Program-made: the position numbers and the translations under genes
From: VFJZ01 sp046598415
Lineage (GTDB): Bacteria > Actinomycetota > Thermoleophilia > Gaiellales > F1-60-MAGs149
Assembly: GCA_046598415.1 (NCBI GenBank)
Contig: JBKJIG010000034.1
Location: 43,297 to 107,296, forward strand
Direction: 5' to 3'
Length of the DNA stretch: 64,000 bases
Shown here: one piece after another, positions 43,157-52,284 of the stretch
Numbering within the stretch: position 1 is the first letter of the stretch
Layout: every line of letters starts with the position of its first letter
Notes under the pieces: generated by a model
Database searches by the model: none
The model's input: only the letters and a program-made list of their open reading frames with translations
What the model was told of the DNA's origin: nothing

Positions 43157-44529
43157 CAGCGGTCCACGCAGGCGTAGCAGAGCTCGAAGCTCTTGTTGAT
43201 GAGGGGGAAGTCCGGGAGGATGTTGCCCGGCGCGCACCGCGCGAGCACCGGCCAGTTGGCGTAGGAACCCGTGCGCAGCCGCAGCCGGCCGACCCGGTCG
43301 CCGTCGCGCTCGACGATGCAGATCGTGGCGCCGCGCGGGCTCTCGACCCGCCCGAAACCGCGGTCGCCGCCCGGCGCTGCGTGCTGCGCGCCGGCGGGCG
43401 CGAGCGGCCCATCGAGCAGCCGGTCGAGCAGGTCGAGGCACTGCGCGATCTCGGCGTAGCGCTGCTCGAACCGCGCCTGCACGTCGCCGGCCGCGCGTTC
43501 CACGACCACCGGCGCGAAGCTCTCGTACGCGAGGCCCGGACTGGTCGCACGCGCATCGTCGGCCACGCCCGCCGCCCGCAGCGCCGGGCCGGCCGCGCCG
43601 CCCTGCAGCGCATCGTCGCGGCTGACGACGCCGACGCCGTCGAGCCGATCCATGAACGAGCGGTTGAACAGCATCGTCCGCCAGGTGGTGGCAGCATCGG
43701 CACGGATGCGCTGCAGCGTGGCGCGGGCGGAACCGGCAGCGGCATCGTCGAACGCCAGCGCGGAGCCGCCGATCGCGACGCTGCCGAACGCGAACCGGTG
43801 GCCGGTCAGCGCCCCGACGAGCGCCCGGGCCCGCTCGACCAGCGCCAGGAACGACGTGGTGCCGGCCGCCAGCCCGGTGCCGGCACCGGCGGCGGCGAGG
43901 TCGTTGAGGTGGCTCCAGAGGCGCTCCAGCTCGAGCAGCAGCGTGCGGGCCCGAGCCACCTCGGGTGCCGGCGCGAGGCCGCGGAGCTGCTCGATCGCCT
44001 GGGCGTAGGCGACGCTGTTCGCGACGTGGCACGCGGCGCACGCCCGGCCGGCGACCACGAGCGCGTCGTCCAGCGCCATGCCCTCGGCGACGCGCTCCAG
44101 GCCGCGATGCTTGTAGAACAGCCGGGTGTCGACGTGCAGGATGCGGTCGCCGACGACGTGGAACCGGAAGTGTCCTGACTCGATCACGCCCGCGTGGATG
44201 GGGCCGACGGCGACCTGGTACGGATCGACCCCGTGCACCGGCACCGTCCACGACCCGAGGTCGGGATCGTGGTGCAGCAGGGGTCGCAACGGCTCGTGCC
44301 CGGCGAACACCGCGCCGTCGCGATCGTGCGCCTCGCGCTCGTCCCACTCGGCGGCCGGCGCCAGGTCGACGATGGTCGGCGCGCCGTCCGTCTCGGTCTC
44401 GTGCACCGACATCGTGCCGTCGGGCGCGACCAGGGTCGCCCGCACCCGGCCGCGATGGACGTGGAGGTCGCCGAACCGCTCGCCCCGGCCGAGACCGTCG
44501 GCGATCTGCCCGCGGTAGTCCGCCGTCAT
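43156..44529 (-). CDS. hyfG: [NiFe]-hydrogenase-like large subunit (HyfG/HycE/NuoCD type)
   Basis: A 457-aa catalytic-type subunit. An N-terminal NuoC-like part precedes the NuoD/hydrogenase-large-subunit domain (GPIHAGVIESGHFRF, RLFYKHRGLERVAEG). Both cysteine pairs that would hold the Ni-Fe site are kept: GRACAACHVANS for motif L1 (canonical RxCGxC) and ELCYACVDR for motif L2 (canonical DPCxxCxxH/R). Deviations are Gly to Ala and His to Asn in L1, and DP to EL in L2. The protein ends directly after CYACVDR, so there is no C-terminal peptide for a maturation protease to remove. ATG at 44529 overlaps the upstream stop (ATGA). Confidence 0.87.
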   Translation of the reverse strand: MTADYRGQIADGLGRGERFGDLHVHRGRVRATLVAPDGTMSVHETETDGAPTIVDLAPAAEWDEREAHDRDGAVFAGHEPLRPLLHHDPDLGSWTVPVHGVDPYQVAVGPIHAGVIESGHFRFHVVGDRILHVDTRLFYKHRGLERVAEGMALDDALVVAGRACAACHVANSVAYAQAIEQLRGLAPAPEVARARTLLLELERLWSHLNDLAAAGAGTGLAAGTTSFLALVERARALVGALTGHRFAFGSVAIGGSALAFDDAAAGSARATLQRIRADAATTWRTMLFNRSFMDRLDGVGVVSRDDALQGGAAGPALRAAGVADDARATSPGLAYESFAPVVVERAAGDVQARFEQRYAEIAQCLDLLDRLLDGPLAPAGAQHAAPGGDRGFGRVESPRGATICIVERDGDRVGRLRLRTGSYANWPVLARCAPGNILPDFPLINKSFELCYACVDR

Positions 44530-45959
44530 GCCAACGCCGCCACGATCGCATCGGCCACACCCGAGTCCGGCAGGTATGCCGCCGCCACCACCAGCGCGAC
44601 GGCCAGCGCCGCCGCGACTCCGGCCAGCGGGCCGACCACCGCCAGGGCGGGCCGCGGATCGGACAGTTCCGTGCGCGCCGCGACGATGTCGATCGCCGAC
44701 CCGGCGAGGCCGATGAACGCCAGCGCCAGCGCGAACAGCAGCGCCGCCGCCACCCACGGCTGGCCGCCCTGCACCGCACCCCACGCGATCAGCAACTCGG
44801 AGGCGAACAGCGGCGACGGCGGCAGGCCGGCGAGCGCGATCAGGCACACCGCCAGCAGCGCGCCGAGCCGCGGCCCGGTGCGGCCGATGCCGCCCGGCGG
44901 ATGGCTGTCGGCGTCGGGCTGCACGGCCAGCAGCGGGATTGCGGCCAGAAAGGCCACGCACTTGATGACGGCGTGCGAGACCACGTGCAGTGCCGCCCCG
45001 ATCAGCGCCAGCCGGCTGCCGGCCCCGATGCCGATGGCGACCACGCCCATGTGCTCGAGGCTCGAGTACGCGAGCAGCCGCTTCCAGGGCATCGCCCTGG
45101 CCAGGAACGGCACGGCCACGACCAGCGACGCCAGGCCGAAGATCAGGAACGGCGCGCGGGCCGCGTGCCCGCCGATGGCCGGCGCGAACGCGACCTCCGT
45201 CCGCCATGCGACCAGCAGCACCTCGGGCAGCAGCACGGCCGACAGCAGCGCCGACGCCGGCGCGGGTGCCTGCGAGTGGGCGTCGGGCAGCCAGTTGTGC
45301 GCCGGCGCCCATCCCACCTTGGCCGCCAGACCGCCGATGATGAGCACGTAGGCGACCAGGGCCGCGTCGTGGTCGAGCAGCCGCGTCGTGGTTGCGAGCG
45401 AATCCCAGTCCAGCGCGGCGAGGCCGACCGAGTCCCCCAGGCCGGCTGACACGATGACGATCCCGAGCAGCGCCAGCGCCAGGCCGATCGTCGTCAGCAC
45501 GAGGTACTTCCAGGCCGCCTCGAGCGCCCGCGGCGTGCCGCCGAACGCCACCAGCAGGGCCGAGACCGCGGTCGAGGCCTCGACCAGCACCCAGGCCACG
45601 CCGATGTTGTCGGCCAGCGGCAGCGCCAGCAGTACCGCCCAGAACGCGAGCAGCTTGACGACGTAGGCCCGCCGGCGCGGCCGGTCGCGGGCGTAGCCCG
45701 GCGATGCGATCGCCGCTGCCAGCCCGACCAGCGCCGCGACGCCGGTCATGACGGCGCCGGGCAGGTCGAGCAGCACGGGGCCGGCGACGTCGACGCGGCC
45801 CGGATCGAGCAGCGCGCTCACCGCCACGACGGTGGCGACACACGTCGTGACGGCGGCGACGGCGATTCCGATCGCGAGCGCCTGGGTCTCGGGCGCGACC
45901 AGCACGATCAGCGCGCCGAGCACCGGCAGCAACGGGAGCAGCAGGGCGAGGCTAGTCAC
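44526..45959 (-). CDS. hyfF: Hydrogenase-4 component F-like proton-pumping subunit (NuoN/NuoL family)
   Basis: A 477-aa antiporter-like membrane protein with about 14 helices. Family features are the helix-breaking HNWLPDAHSQAPAPASALLS segment with the conserved Lys shortly before it (GGLAAKVGWAP) and the later LLAYSSLEHMGVVAIG. It would couple electron flow to ion translocation. GTG at 45959 overlaps the hyfE stop by 8 bp and its own 3' end overlaps hyfG by 4 bp. Confidence 0.88.
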   Translation of the reverse strand: MTSLALLLPLLPVLGALIVLVAPETQALAIGIAVAAVTTCVATVVAVSALLDPGRVDVAGPVLLDLPGAVMTGVAALVGLAAAIASPGYARDRPRRRAYVVKLLAFWAVLLALPLADNIGVAWVLVEASTAVSALLVAFGGTPRALEAAWKYLVLTTIGLALALLGIVIVSAGLGDSVGLAALDWDSLATTTRLLDHDAALVAYVLIIGGLAAKVGWAPAHNWLPDAHSQAPAPASALLSAVLLPEVLLVAWRTEVAFAPAIGGHAARAPFLIFGLASLVVAVPFLARAMPWKRLLAYSSLEHMGVVAIGIGAGSRLALIGAALHVVSHAVIKCVAFLAAIPLLAVQPDADSHPPGGIGRTGPRLGALLAVCLIALAGLPPSPLFASELLIAWGAVQGGQPWVAAALLFALALAFIGLAGSAIDIVAARTELSDPRPALAVVGPLAGVAAALAVALVVAAAYLPDSGVADAIVAALA

Positions 45960-46542
45960 GCAGGCTCCCGAGCTGCGTGGCGTCACTGGTGCCGAACGCC
46001 GCAAAGACGCGGTCGTGCAGCACCAGCGCCACCGTCGCCACGAGCACGAGATCGACGGCGGCGCCGAGCTCGATCGCCAGCGAGGCGCCGCCCGGGGCCG
46101 CCAGGGCCGCCAGCGCAACGCCGTTCTCCAGCGTCACGATGCCGGCGATCTGATGCAGCGTCGACCGGTGCAGGATGGTCGTCACGAGACCGAAGGCGAC
46201 GAGCGCCAGCGCCGCGAGCTCGGCGTCGCGGGAGGTGAGGCCGAGCGACGGCACCAGCCACGCCAGCGCGAGCGCGAGCGAGATGCCGACGGACAGCCGC
46301 ACGAGCGGCGAGGCGGGTGGGATCAGCGGGCGGACCTCCGTCGTCCGGCGCACCGTCAGGAACAGCAGCCCACCGAGCAGCGCCGCCCGGCCGGCCAGGA
46401 TGGCGGCTGGCAGCGCCTCGCCGCTCGCGACCGCCAGGATGAGGGCCTCGAGCGTCACCAGGGCGATGGCGGTGCGGCGCCGCGCGACGGCGAGGCCGAC
46501 GAGGCCGAGCCCGGCCACCGCCCAGGCCAGCGTCGGCGTCAT
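45952..46542 (-). CDS. hyfE: Hydrogenase-4 component E-like membrane protein
   Basis: A 196-aa protein with about six hydrophobic helices in the place of HyfE/HycP. The block TLHQIAGIVTLENGVALAALA resembles the NuoK-like part of HyfE, including the conserved glutamate within a helix. ATG at 46542 overlaps the hyfC stop (ATGA). Sequence conservation in this family is low, so gene order adds weight. Confidence 0.82.
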   Translation of the reverse strand: MTPTLAWAVAGLGLVGLAVARRRTAIALVTLEALILAVASGEALPAAILAGRAALLGGLLFLTVRRTTEVRPLIPPASPLVRLSVGISLALALAWLVPSLGLTSRDAELAALALVAFGLVTTILHRSTLHQIAGIVTLENGVALAALAAPGGASLAIELGAAVDLVLVATVALVLHDRVFAAFGTSDATQLGSLRD

Positions 46543-47465
46543 TGCGTGCCACCCAGCGCGTGCGCGGCCGTGGCGAGCAGGGCGACCGCGATGCCGATCG
46601 CGAGCATGCGCGGCGCACGGTAGATGCGGATCTTCGCGACCAGCGTCTCGGTCACGGCCAGGGCGGCGCAACCGACGACGACCGCGACCGGGAGCAGGGC
46701 CAGCGCGCCCCACTCGTCGACCGGGTGCGGCAAGAGGATCGTCGCCAGCAGCACGAGCACCAGCCAGTGGCGCACCGCGGCCGACCACTGCAGCAGCGCC
46801 AGGTCGCGCCCGGCGTACTCGAGCAGCGGCCCCTCGTGGATCATCGTCAGCTCGAGGTGCGTGTCGGGGTTGTCGACCGGCTGGCGCCCGGTCTCGGCCA
46901 CTACCACGAGCGCGAACGCGGCCAGCAGCAGCACCTGCGCGGGGCCCTGCCAGACGTCGCCGCCGGCCGTGGCGCCGGCGAGAACGCGCAGGTCGGTCGA
47001 TCCGGCCGTGATCGCCAGCGCCCCGAGGGTCGCGGCGAGCACGCCGTCGGCGGCGACCGCGAACAGCAGGTCGCGGCTGACACCCTGCAGCGAGAACCCG
47101 CTGCGCGTGTCGAACGCCGCGACGCCGACCGCCAGCCGCGCGGTCGCGAGCAGCGCTGCGAGTACCAGCGCGTCGCGGCCGGCGGGTGCGTCGGGGGCCG
47201 CGGCGCCGATCGGCACCACCAGCAGCGCGCACACCAGCGCCGCCCCGGAGATCGCCGGCGCGGCGCGGTACAGCCGCCCGCTGCCGTCCGGGCTGACGAC
47301 CGTCTTGCCCCAGAGCCGGCGGAGCTCGCGGTACGGCTGCAGCGGCCCGGCCCCGCGACGTCCGGTGAGCAGCGCCTTCAACGACTGGATGGCGCCCACG
47401 CAGAGCGGCGCCAGCACCAGACCAGCGGCCTGCACCACGGCGCTGACAGCGCCGGCGCCGGTCAT
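46539..47465 (-). CDS. hyfC: Hydrogenase-4 component C-like membrane subunit (HycD/NuoH type)
   Basis: A 308-aa NuoH-like subunit that joins the hydrophilic and membrane arms. Seen: RRGAGPLQPYRELRRLWGK (the family GAGxxQPYxDL pattern), FDTRSGFSLQGVSRDLLFA, and the acidic PVDNPDTHLELTMIHEG loop close to the quinone/coupling region. Length is normal for HycD. ATG at 47465 overlaps the hyfB stop. Confidence 0.9.
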   Translation of the reverse strand: MTGAGAVSAVVQAAGLVLAPLCVGAIQSLKALLTGRRGAGPLQPYRELRRLWGKTVVSPDGSGRLYRAAPAISGAALVCALLVVPIGAAAPDAPAGRDALVLAALLATARLAVGVAAFDTRSGFSLQGVSRDLLFAVAADGVLAATLGALAITAGSTDLRVLAGATAGGDVWQGPAQVLLLAAFALVVVAETGRQPVDNPDTHLELTMIHEGPLLEYAGRDLALLQWSAAVRHWLVLVLLATILLPHPVDEWGALALLPVAVVVGCAALAVTETLVAKIRIYRAPRMLAIGIAVALLATAAHALGGTQ

Positions 47466-49336
47466 CCGATCCACCCGTTGCGCACCGCCAGCAGCACCGC
47501 GATCAGCATCGCCACGACGTACGCCAGGTAGTCGCGCAGGCGTCCGGTCTGCAGGCGCCGCGCGACATCGGCCGAGCGCAGCGCGACGCGGGCGACGGGC
47601 CGGTAGACGAGGTCCTCGATGCGGCCCGGCACGTGGCTGCGGTAGCCGATGTGCTGCACGATCGGTCCGTCGCGGACGGTCGTCACCTCGCGCACCGGCG
47701 CCAGCGCCGCCTCGGCCACCATCCGCACCGGCTTGGTGAATCCGGCCGCCGACCACTCGAGCGCCGGGTCGGCCTCCTGGCCGCTCACCCACACCGGCGC
47801 GGGCGCGGCCGACGGGCCGCGCACGGCGCGCAGCAGCAGGTAGGCGGCGACCAGCACCACCGCCAGCGCGAGCGGCCGCAGTCCGCCGGTGGCCGGCAGG
47901 TCGAGCGTGCCCGGCCAGCCGGCGCCCGAGCCGTCGCCCGTCATGCCACGGACGATCGAGTCGGGAAACAGGGACACGACGGCGATCGCCCCCGCGAGCA
48001 GCGCCACCGCGCCGCGCACCGCGCCCGGGGCGTCGGTGGCCGCCGCCGCCGCCGGCGCCCGCGGCCGGCCGAGCAGCGCCAGCCCGACCACGGTCACCGC
48101 CGCGTAGACCGCGAGCGCCGCGGTGGCGGCCAGCACCGCCACGGCCGCGACGCCGAGCACCGCGTCGCCGACGCCGCCGGTGCGGGCCTCGGCCAGCAAC
48201 GACTGCGCGACGGCCCACTCGCCCGCGAACCCGGCCAGCGGCGGCAGCCCGGCGAGCGTGACGAGCGCCAGCAGCAGCGCCCAGCCCGTCCAGGGCGCCG
48301 TGGTCAGCAGGCCGCCCAGGCCATCCAGCCGGACGCTGCCCGCACCGCGGTCGACGGCGCCGACCGCCAGGAACGCGAGCGCCTTCGCGGCCGCGTGGGC
48401 GGTGGCCTGCAGCAGCACGGCGCCGAGCGCGAGCCGCGCCGCGGTGTCGTTGCCGGCGTGCTGCAGCAGGGCCGCCGCACCCAGCGCGAGGGCGATCACG
48501 CCGACATTCTCGACCGTCGAGAAGGCCAGCAGGCGCTTCAGGTCGCGCTGGAGGACCGCGTAGACCGCGCCGATGAGTCCCGACGCGGCGCCGATCACGA
48601 TCAGCGCGATCGCCGCCGCGTCCGAGGCCAGCGGCGTCCACTCCAGCAGCGCGCGGGCGAGCACGTAGAGCGCGACCTTGACCATCACGCCGCTCATCAG
48701 CGCCGAGATGTGCGGCGGCGCGATCGGGTGCGCGCGCGGCAACCACACGTGCAGGGGCACGAGCCCGGCCTTGGCGGCACAGCCAACCACCGCAAGGGCG
48801 GCCACGACGCTCTGGCGTCCGGCGCCCGCGTCACCCGCGAGCAGCACCGCCAGCCACAGGGCGGCGCCGCCCAGATGCGTGACGGCGAGGTACACGAGCA
48901 TCGCGCGCCGGGCCTGCGCGTCGGCCCGCTGCACCAGCACGATCACGACCGGCACGAGCGTCATCAGCTCCCACCCGGCCAGCAGCGTGATCGGATCGCG
49001 CGCGACCGCCACCAGGATCAGCGCCAGCACGAACGGCCCGGCCAGGATGCCGTCGGCCCGAGTGCCCCAGGCCCGCGCGGCCAGGAACGAGGCGGCGCCC
49101 ACGAAGCCGATCAGCGCGAGCAGCCAGCCCGACAGGCGGTCGACGCCGACTGCCGGGTCGGGCGCGAACCGCCACGCCTCGCCGAGCGTGTCGCCACCGA
49201 GCGCGACCACCGCACCGGCGATGCCGACCAGCGCCGCCCCGGCCGCCTGCACCTCGGCCGCCGGGCCCCTGGTCGCCCAGAGCGCGCTGCCCACCCCGAG
49301 CAGCACGCACCCGAGGACCAGCGCGGCGACGGTCAT
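47462..49336 (-). CDS. hyfB: Hydrogenase-4 component B-like proton-pumping subunit (NuoL/HycC family)
   Basis: A 624-aa antiporter-like membrane protein with about 15-16 helices. LHVWLPRAHPIAPPHISALMSG preceded by CAAKAGLVP is the conserved ion-channel helix, and LLAFSTVENVGVIALALG is the second repeat. It is the first gene of the cluster and starts 40 bp after guaA on the same strand; no separate promoter is obvious, so read-through from guaA is possible. Confidence 0.9.
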   Translation of the reverse strand: MTVAALVLGCVLLGVGSALWATRGPAAEVQAAGAALVGIAGAVVALGGDTLGEAWRFAPDPAVGVDRLSGWLLALIGFVGAASFLAARAWGTRADGILAGPFVLALILVAVARDPITLLAGWELMTLVPVVIVLVQRADAQARRAMLVYLAVTHLGGAALWLAVLLAGDAGAGRQSVVAALAVVGCAAKAGLVPLHVWLPRAHPIAPPHISALMSGVMVKVALYVLARALLEWTPLASDAAAIALIVIGAASGLIGAVYAVLQRDLKRLLAFSTVENVGVIALALGAAALLQHAGNDTAARLALGAVLLQATAHAAAKALAFLAVGAVDRGAGSVRLDGLGGLLTTAPWTGWALLLALVTLAGLPPLAGFAGEWAVAQSLLAEARTGGVGDAVLGVAAVAVLAATAALAVYAAVTVVGLALLGRPRAPAAAAATDAPGAVRGAVALLAGAIAVVSLFPDSIVRGMTGDGSGAGWPGTLDLPATGGLRPLALAVVLVAAYLLLRAVRGPSAAPAPVWVSGQEADPALEWSAAGFTKPVRMVAEAALAPVREVTTVRDGPIVQHIGYRSHVPGRIEDLVYRPVARVALRSADVARRLQTGRLRDYLAYVVAMLIAVLLAVRNGWIG

Positions 49337-49376
49337 CGCCGACAGCGCTGAAGCGGCGGCGACGCCACTGTCCGGT

Positions 49377-50975
49377 CTACTCCCACTCGATGGTGCCGGG
49401 CGGCTTCGACGTGATGTCGAGCGTCACGCGGTTCACGCCCGCCACCTCGTTGATGATGCGGTTCGAGATGCGCTCCAGCAGGTCGTAGGGCAGGCGTGCC
49501 CAGTCGGCCGTCATCGCGTCATCGGAGGTGACGGCGCGGATCACCACCGGGTAGGCGTAGGTGCGGGAGTCGCCCATCACGCCGACCGACTTGATGGCCG
49601 GCAGCACCGCGAAGCTCTGCCACAGCTCACCGTACAGGCCGGCGCTGCGGATCTCCTCCTGCAGCACCGCGTCGGCACGGCGCAGGATCGCGAGGCGCTC
49701 CTCGGTGACGTCGCCGATGATGCGGATCGCGAGGCCGGGGCCGGGGAACGGCTGGCGCCAGACCATGCGCTCCGGCATGCCGAGCTCTTCGCCGACCCGC
49801 CGCACCTCATCCTTGAACAGCAGCCGCAGCGGCTCGACCAGCTCCATGTCCATGTCGTCGGGCAGGCCGCCGACGTTGTGGTGCGACTTGATCTTCGCCG
49901 CTGTCTTGGAGCCCGACTCGATGACGTCGGAGTAGAGCGTGCCCTGCACCAGGAAGTGGACGCCGTCGAGCTTCGTGGCCTCGTCCTCGAAGACGCGGAT
50001 GAACGTCTCACCGATGATCTTGCGCTTCGTCTCGGGGTCGGTGACGCCGGCCAGCAGCGAGATGAACCGCTCCTGCGCCTGCACGTGCACGAGCGGCACC
50101 TCGAGATGGCCGCCGAACGCCTCGACGACCTGCTCGGCCTCGCCCTCGCGGAGCAGCCCGTGGTCGACGAAGATGCACGTCAGCTGATCGCCGACCGCCT
50201 TGTGGACGATCAGCGCCGCGACGGCCGAGTCGACGCCGCCGGACAGCGCGCAGATGACGCGCTCGGAACCGACCTGCTGGCGGATGCGCGCGACCTGCTC
50301 CTCGATCACGTGCGTCGCCGTCCAGGTGGCGGGCGCCTCGCAGCCGCGGTAGAGAAAGTTCTTGAGGATGTCCTGCCCCGCGGGCGTGTGGACGACCTCG
50401 GGGTGGAACTGCACGGCGTACAGCCCGCGCTCGGCCGACTCCATCGCCGCGATCGGCGCGTTGCCGGACGAGGCGGTGACGCGGAAGCCGGCCGGCACCC
50501 CGGTGACGGAGTCGTTGTGGCTCATCCAGCAGCTCTGCTCGACGGCCAGCTCGCGGAACAGCACCGCGTCGGGCTGCGTCTCGAGCGGGGCCTTCCCGAA
50601 CTCAGCCTTGCCGGTCCGCCCCACCTCGCCGCCGAGGGCGAGCGCCATCGCCTGCATGCCGTAGCAGATGCCGAGCACCGGGATCCCGAGCCCGAGCACA
50701 CCCGGGTCGAACGCCGGGGCGCCCTCCTCGTACACCGACGACGGGCCACCGGAGAGGATGATCCCGAGCGGCTCGCGGGCCACGATCTCGGCCAGCGGCG
50801 TGTCGTGGGCGATCAGCTCGGAGTAGACGCGGCACTCGCGCACGCGGCGGGCGATCAGGTGGGCGTACTGGCCGCCGAAGTCGACCACCAGGACCGGCCG
50901 CTGGTTCTCGAGCGGCCCCGCCTCGATGGGCACCTCGGCGACGTGCGACTCGTTGTCCGGCCAGAAGCTCGACAT
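49377..50975 (-). CDS. guaA: GMP synthase (glutamine-hydrolysing)
   Basis: A 532-aa enzyme aminating XMP to GMP. The glutaminase domain has the nucleophile in GICYGMQAMA and the His/Glu pair in FHPEV. The ATP-pyrophosphatase P-loop is ALSGGVDSAVAA, and the C-terminal dimerisation domain ends KPPGTIEWE. Full length. ATG at 50975 overlaps the guaB3 stop (TGATG), so the two purine genes are coupled. Confidence 0.98.
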   Translation of the reverse strand: MSSFWPDNESHVAEVPIEAGPLENQRPVLVVDFGGQYAHLIARRVRECRVYSELIAHDTPLAEIVAREPLGIILSGGPSSVYEEGAPAFDPGVLGLGIPVLGICYGMQAMALALGGEVGRTGKAEFGKAPLETQPDAVLFRELAVEQSCWMSHNDSVTGVPAGFRVTASSGNAPIAAMESAERGLYAVQFHPEVVHTPAGQDILKNFLYRGCEAPATWTATHVIEEQVARIRQQVGSERVICALSGGVDSAVAALIVHKAVGDQLTCIFVDHGLLREGEAEQVVEAFGGHLEVPLVHVQAQERFISLLAGVTDPETKRKIIGETFIRVFEDEATKLDGVHFLVQGTLYSDVIESGSKTAAKIKSHHNVGGLPDDMDMELVEPLRLLFKDEVRRVGEELGMPERMVWRQPFPGPGLAIRIIGDVTEERLAILRRADAVLQEEIRSAGLYGELWQSFAVLPAIKSVGVMGDSRTYAYPVVIRAVTSDDAMTADWARLPYDLLERISNRIINEVAGVNRVTLDITSKPPGTIEWE

Positions 50976-52135
50976 CAGCGGCTCATCCCGATGCCCTGCT
51001 CGTTCTGCAGCTTCTTGCCCTCGGTCTGCAAGGCCGGTGCGAACATGATCTCCGCCTTCTGGAACTCGTGGATCGTCTCGTAGCCGCAGGTTGCCATCGA
51101 CGTGCGCAGCGCGCCCATGAGGTTCAGCGTGCCGTCGTTCTCACGGGCCGGTCCAAGCACGACCTCCTCCAGCGTGGCGACCTGGCTGGTCTTCACGCGG
51201 GCGCCGCGGGGCAGCGTCGGGTGGAAGGTCGCCATGCCCCAGTGGTAGCCCTGGCCGGGTGCCTCGTGGGCCCGGGCGAGCGGCGAGCCGACCATCACGG
51301 CGTCGGCGCCGCAGGCGATCGCCTTGGCGATGTCGCCGCCGGTGCGCATGCCGCCGTCGGCGATCACGTTGCAGTACTGGCCGGTCTCGATCAGGTGCTG
51401 GACGCGGGCCGCGGCGGCATCGGCGATCGCCGTCGCCTGCGGGACACCGACGCCGAGCACGCCGCGCGTGGTGCACGCGGCTCCCGGGCCGACGCCGACC
51501 AGCACGCCGGCGGCGCCGGTGCGCATCAGGTGCAGCGCCGTCTGGTACGAGGCGCAGCCGCCGACGATGACCGGCACCGGCAGCGCGGCGATGAACTCCT
51601 TGAGGTTCAGCGGCTCGACCACCGTCGAGACGTGCTCGGCGGAGACGACGGTGCCCTGGATGACCAGGATGTCGAGGCCGGCGTCCAGCACCGCCTCGTA
51701 GTTCTCGCGGACGCGCTGCGGCGTCAGCGAGGCGGCGGCCAGGACGCCGGCCGCCTTGATCTCGCGGACGCGCTGTGCCATCAGGTCCGGCTTGATGGGC
51801 TCCTGGTAGATCTCCTGCATGCGCCGGGTCGCCTCGGCCTTCTCGAGGCCCGCGATCTCCTCGAGCTGCCTGCCGGCGTCGTCGTAGCGCCCCCAGATGC
51901 CTTCGAGGTTGAGCACCCCGATGCCGCCCATGCGACCGAGCGCGATCGCCGTCGCCGGCGACACCACGCCGTCCATGGCCGAGGCGAGCAGCGGCAGCTC
52001 GACCAGGTAGGGCCCGAGCTTCCAGCCGATGTCGACGTCCTCGGCGTCTCTCGTGCGCCGTGACGGCACGATCGCGATGTCGTCGAAGCCGTACGCCCGC
52101 CGAGCCTTCTTGCCGCGCCCGATCTCTATTTCCAC
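50975..52135 (-). CDS. guaB3: GuaB3-family IMP dehydrogenase-related protein
   Basis: A 386-aa TIM-barrel protein of the GuaB3 family, a group seen mainly in actinobacteria and cyanobacteria. IEIGRGKKARRAYGFDDIAI at the N-terminus matches mycobacterial GuaB3, and GVGPGAACTTRGVLG holds the catalytic-loop Cys. The two CBS domains of classical IMP dehydrogenase are absent. Known members differ in whether they act on IMP or reduce GMP, so the reaction is not certain. I place the start at GTG 52135, matching family N-termini; GTG 52162 is possible. A TAGGAT box lies about 90 bp upstream. Confidence 0.9.
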   Translation of the reverse strand: MEIEIGRGKKARRAYGFDDIAIVPSRRTRDAEDVDIGWKLGPYLVELPLLASAMDGVVSPATAIALGRMGGIGVLNLEGIWGRYDDAGRQLEEIAGLEKAEATRRMQEIYQEPIKPDLMAQRVREIKAAGVLAAASLTPQRVRENYEAVLDAGLDILVIQGTVVSAEHVSTVVEPLNLKEFIAALPVPVIVGGCASYQTALHLMRTGAAGVLVGVGPGAACTTRGVLGVGVPQATAIADAAAARVQHLIETGQYCNVIADGGMRTGGDIAKAIACGADAVMVGSPLARAHEAPGQGYHWGMATFHPTLPRGARVKTSQVATLEEVVLGPARENDGTLNLMGALRTSMATCGYETIHEFQKAEIMFAPALQTEGKKLQNEQGIGMSR

Positions 52136-52200
52136 GCCTGCGTCACCATCCCGCGCCTCCACCGCATCTGCCGACGATGAAGGAGCGGACGGCTGGGCGG

Positions 52201-52219
52201 CGAAAGTCGTTTGCTTTCG
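52201..52219. repeat. Short inverted repeat upstream of guaB3
   Basis: CGAAAG and CTTTCG flank a 7-nt loop, just downstream of the TAGGAT box on the minus strand, so the hairpin would lie at the very start of the guaB3-guaA transcript. The role is unknown. Confidence 0.35.
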
Positions 52220-52222
52220 AGG

Positions 52223-52228
52223 ATCCTA
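52223..52228 (-). promoter_or_regulatory. Possible -10 box TAGGAT of guaB3-guaA
   Basis: TAGGAT on the minus strand lies in the 149-bp gap between the PfkB gene and guaB3 and would give a leader of about 80 nt. Confidence 0.45.
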
Positions 52229-52284
52229 GCGGCGGTGGCGGACGCCGACGGCAGGCCGGGCCGCGTTGCGAGGCGCCGCGGCGC

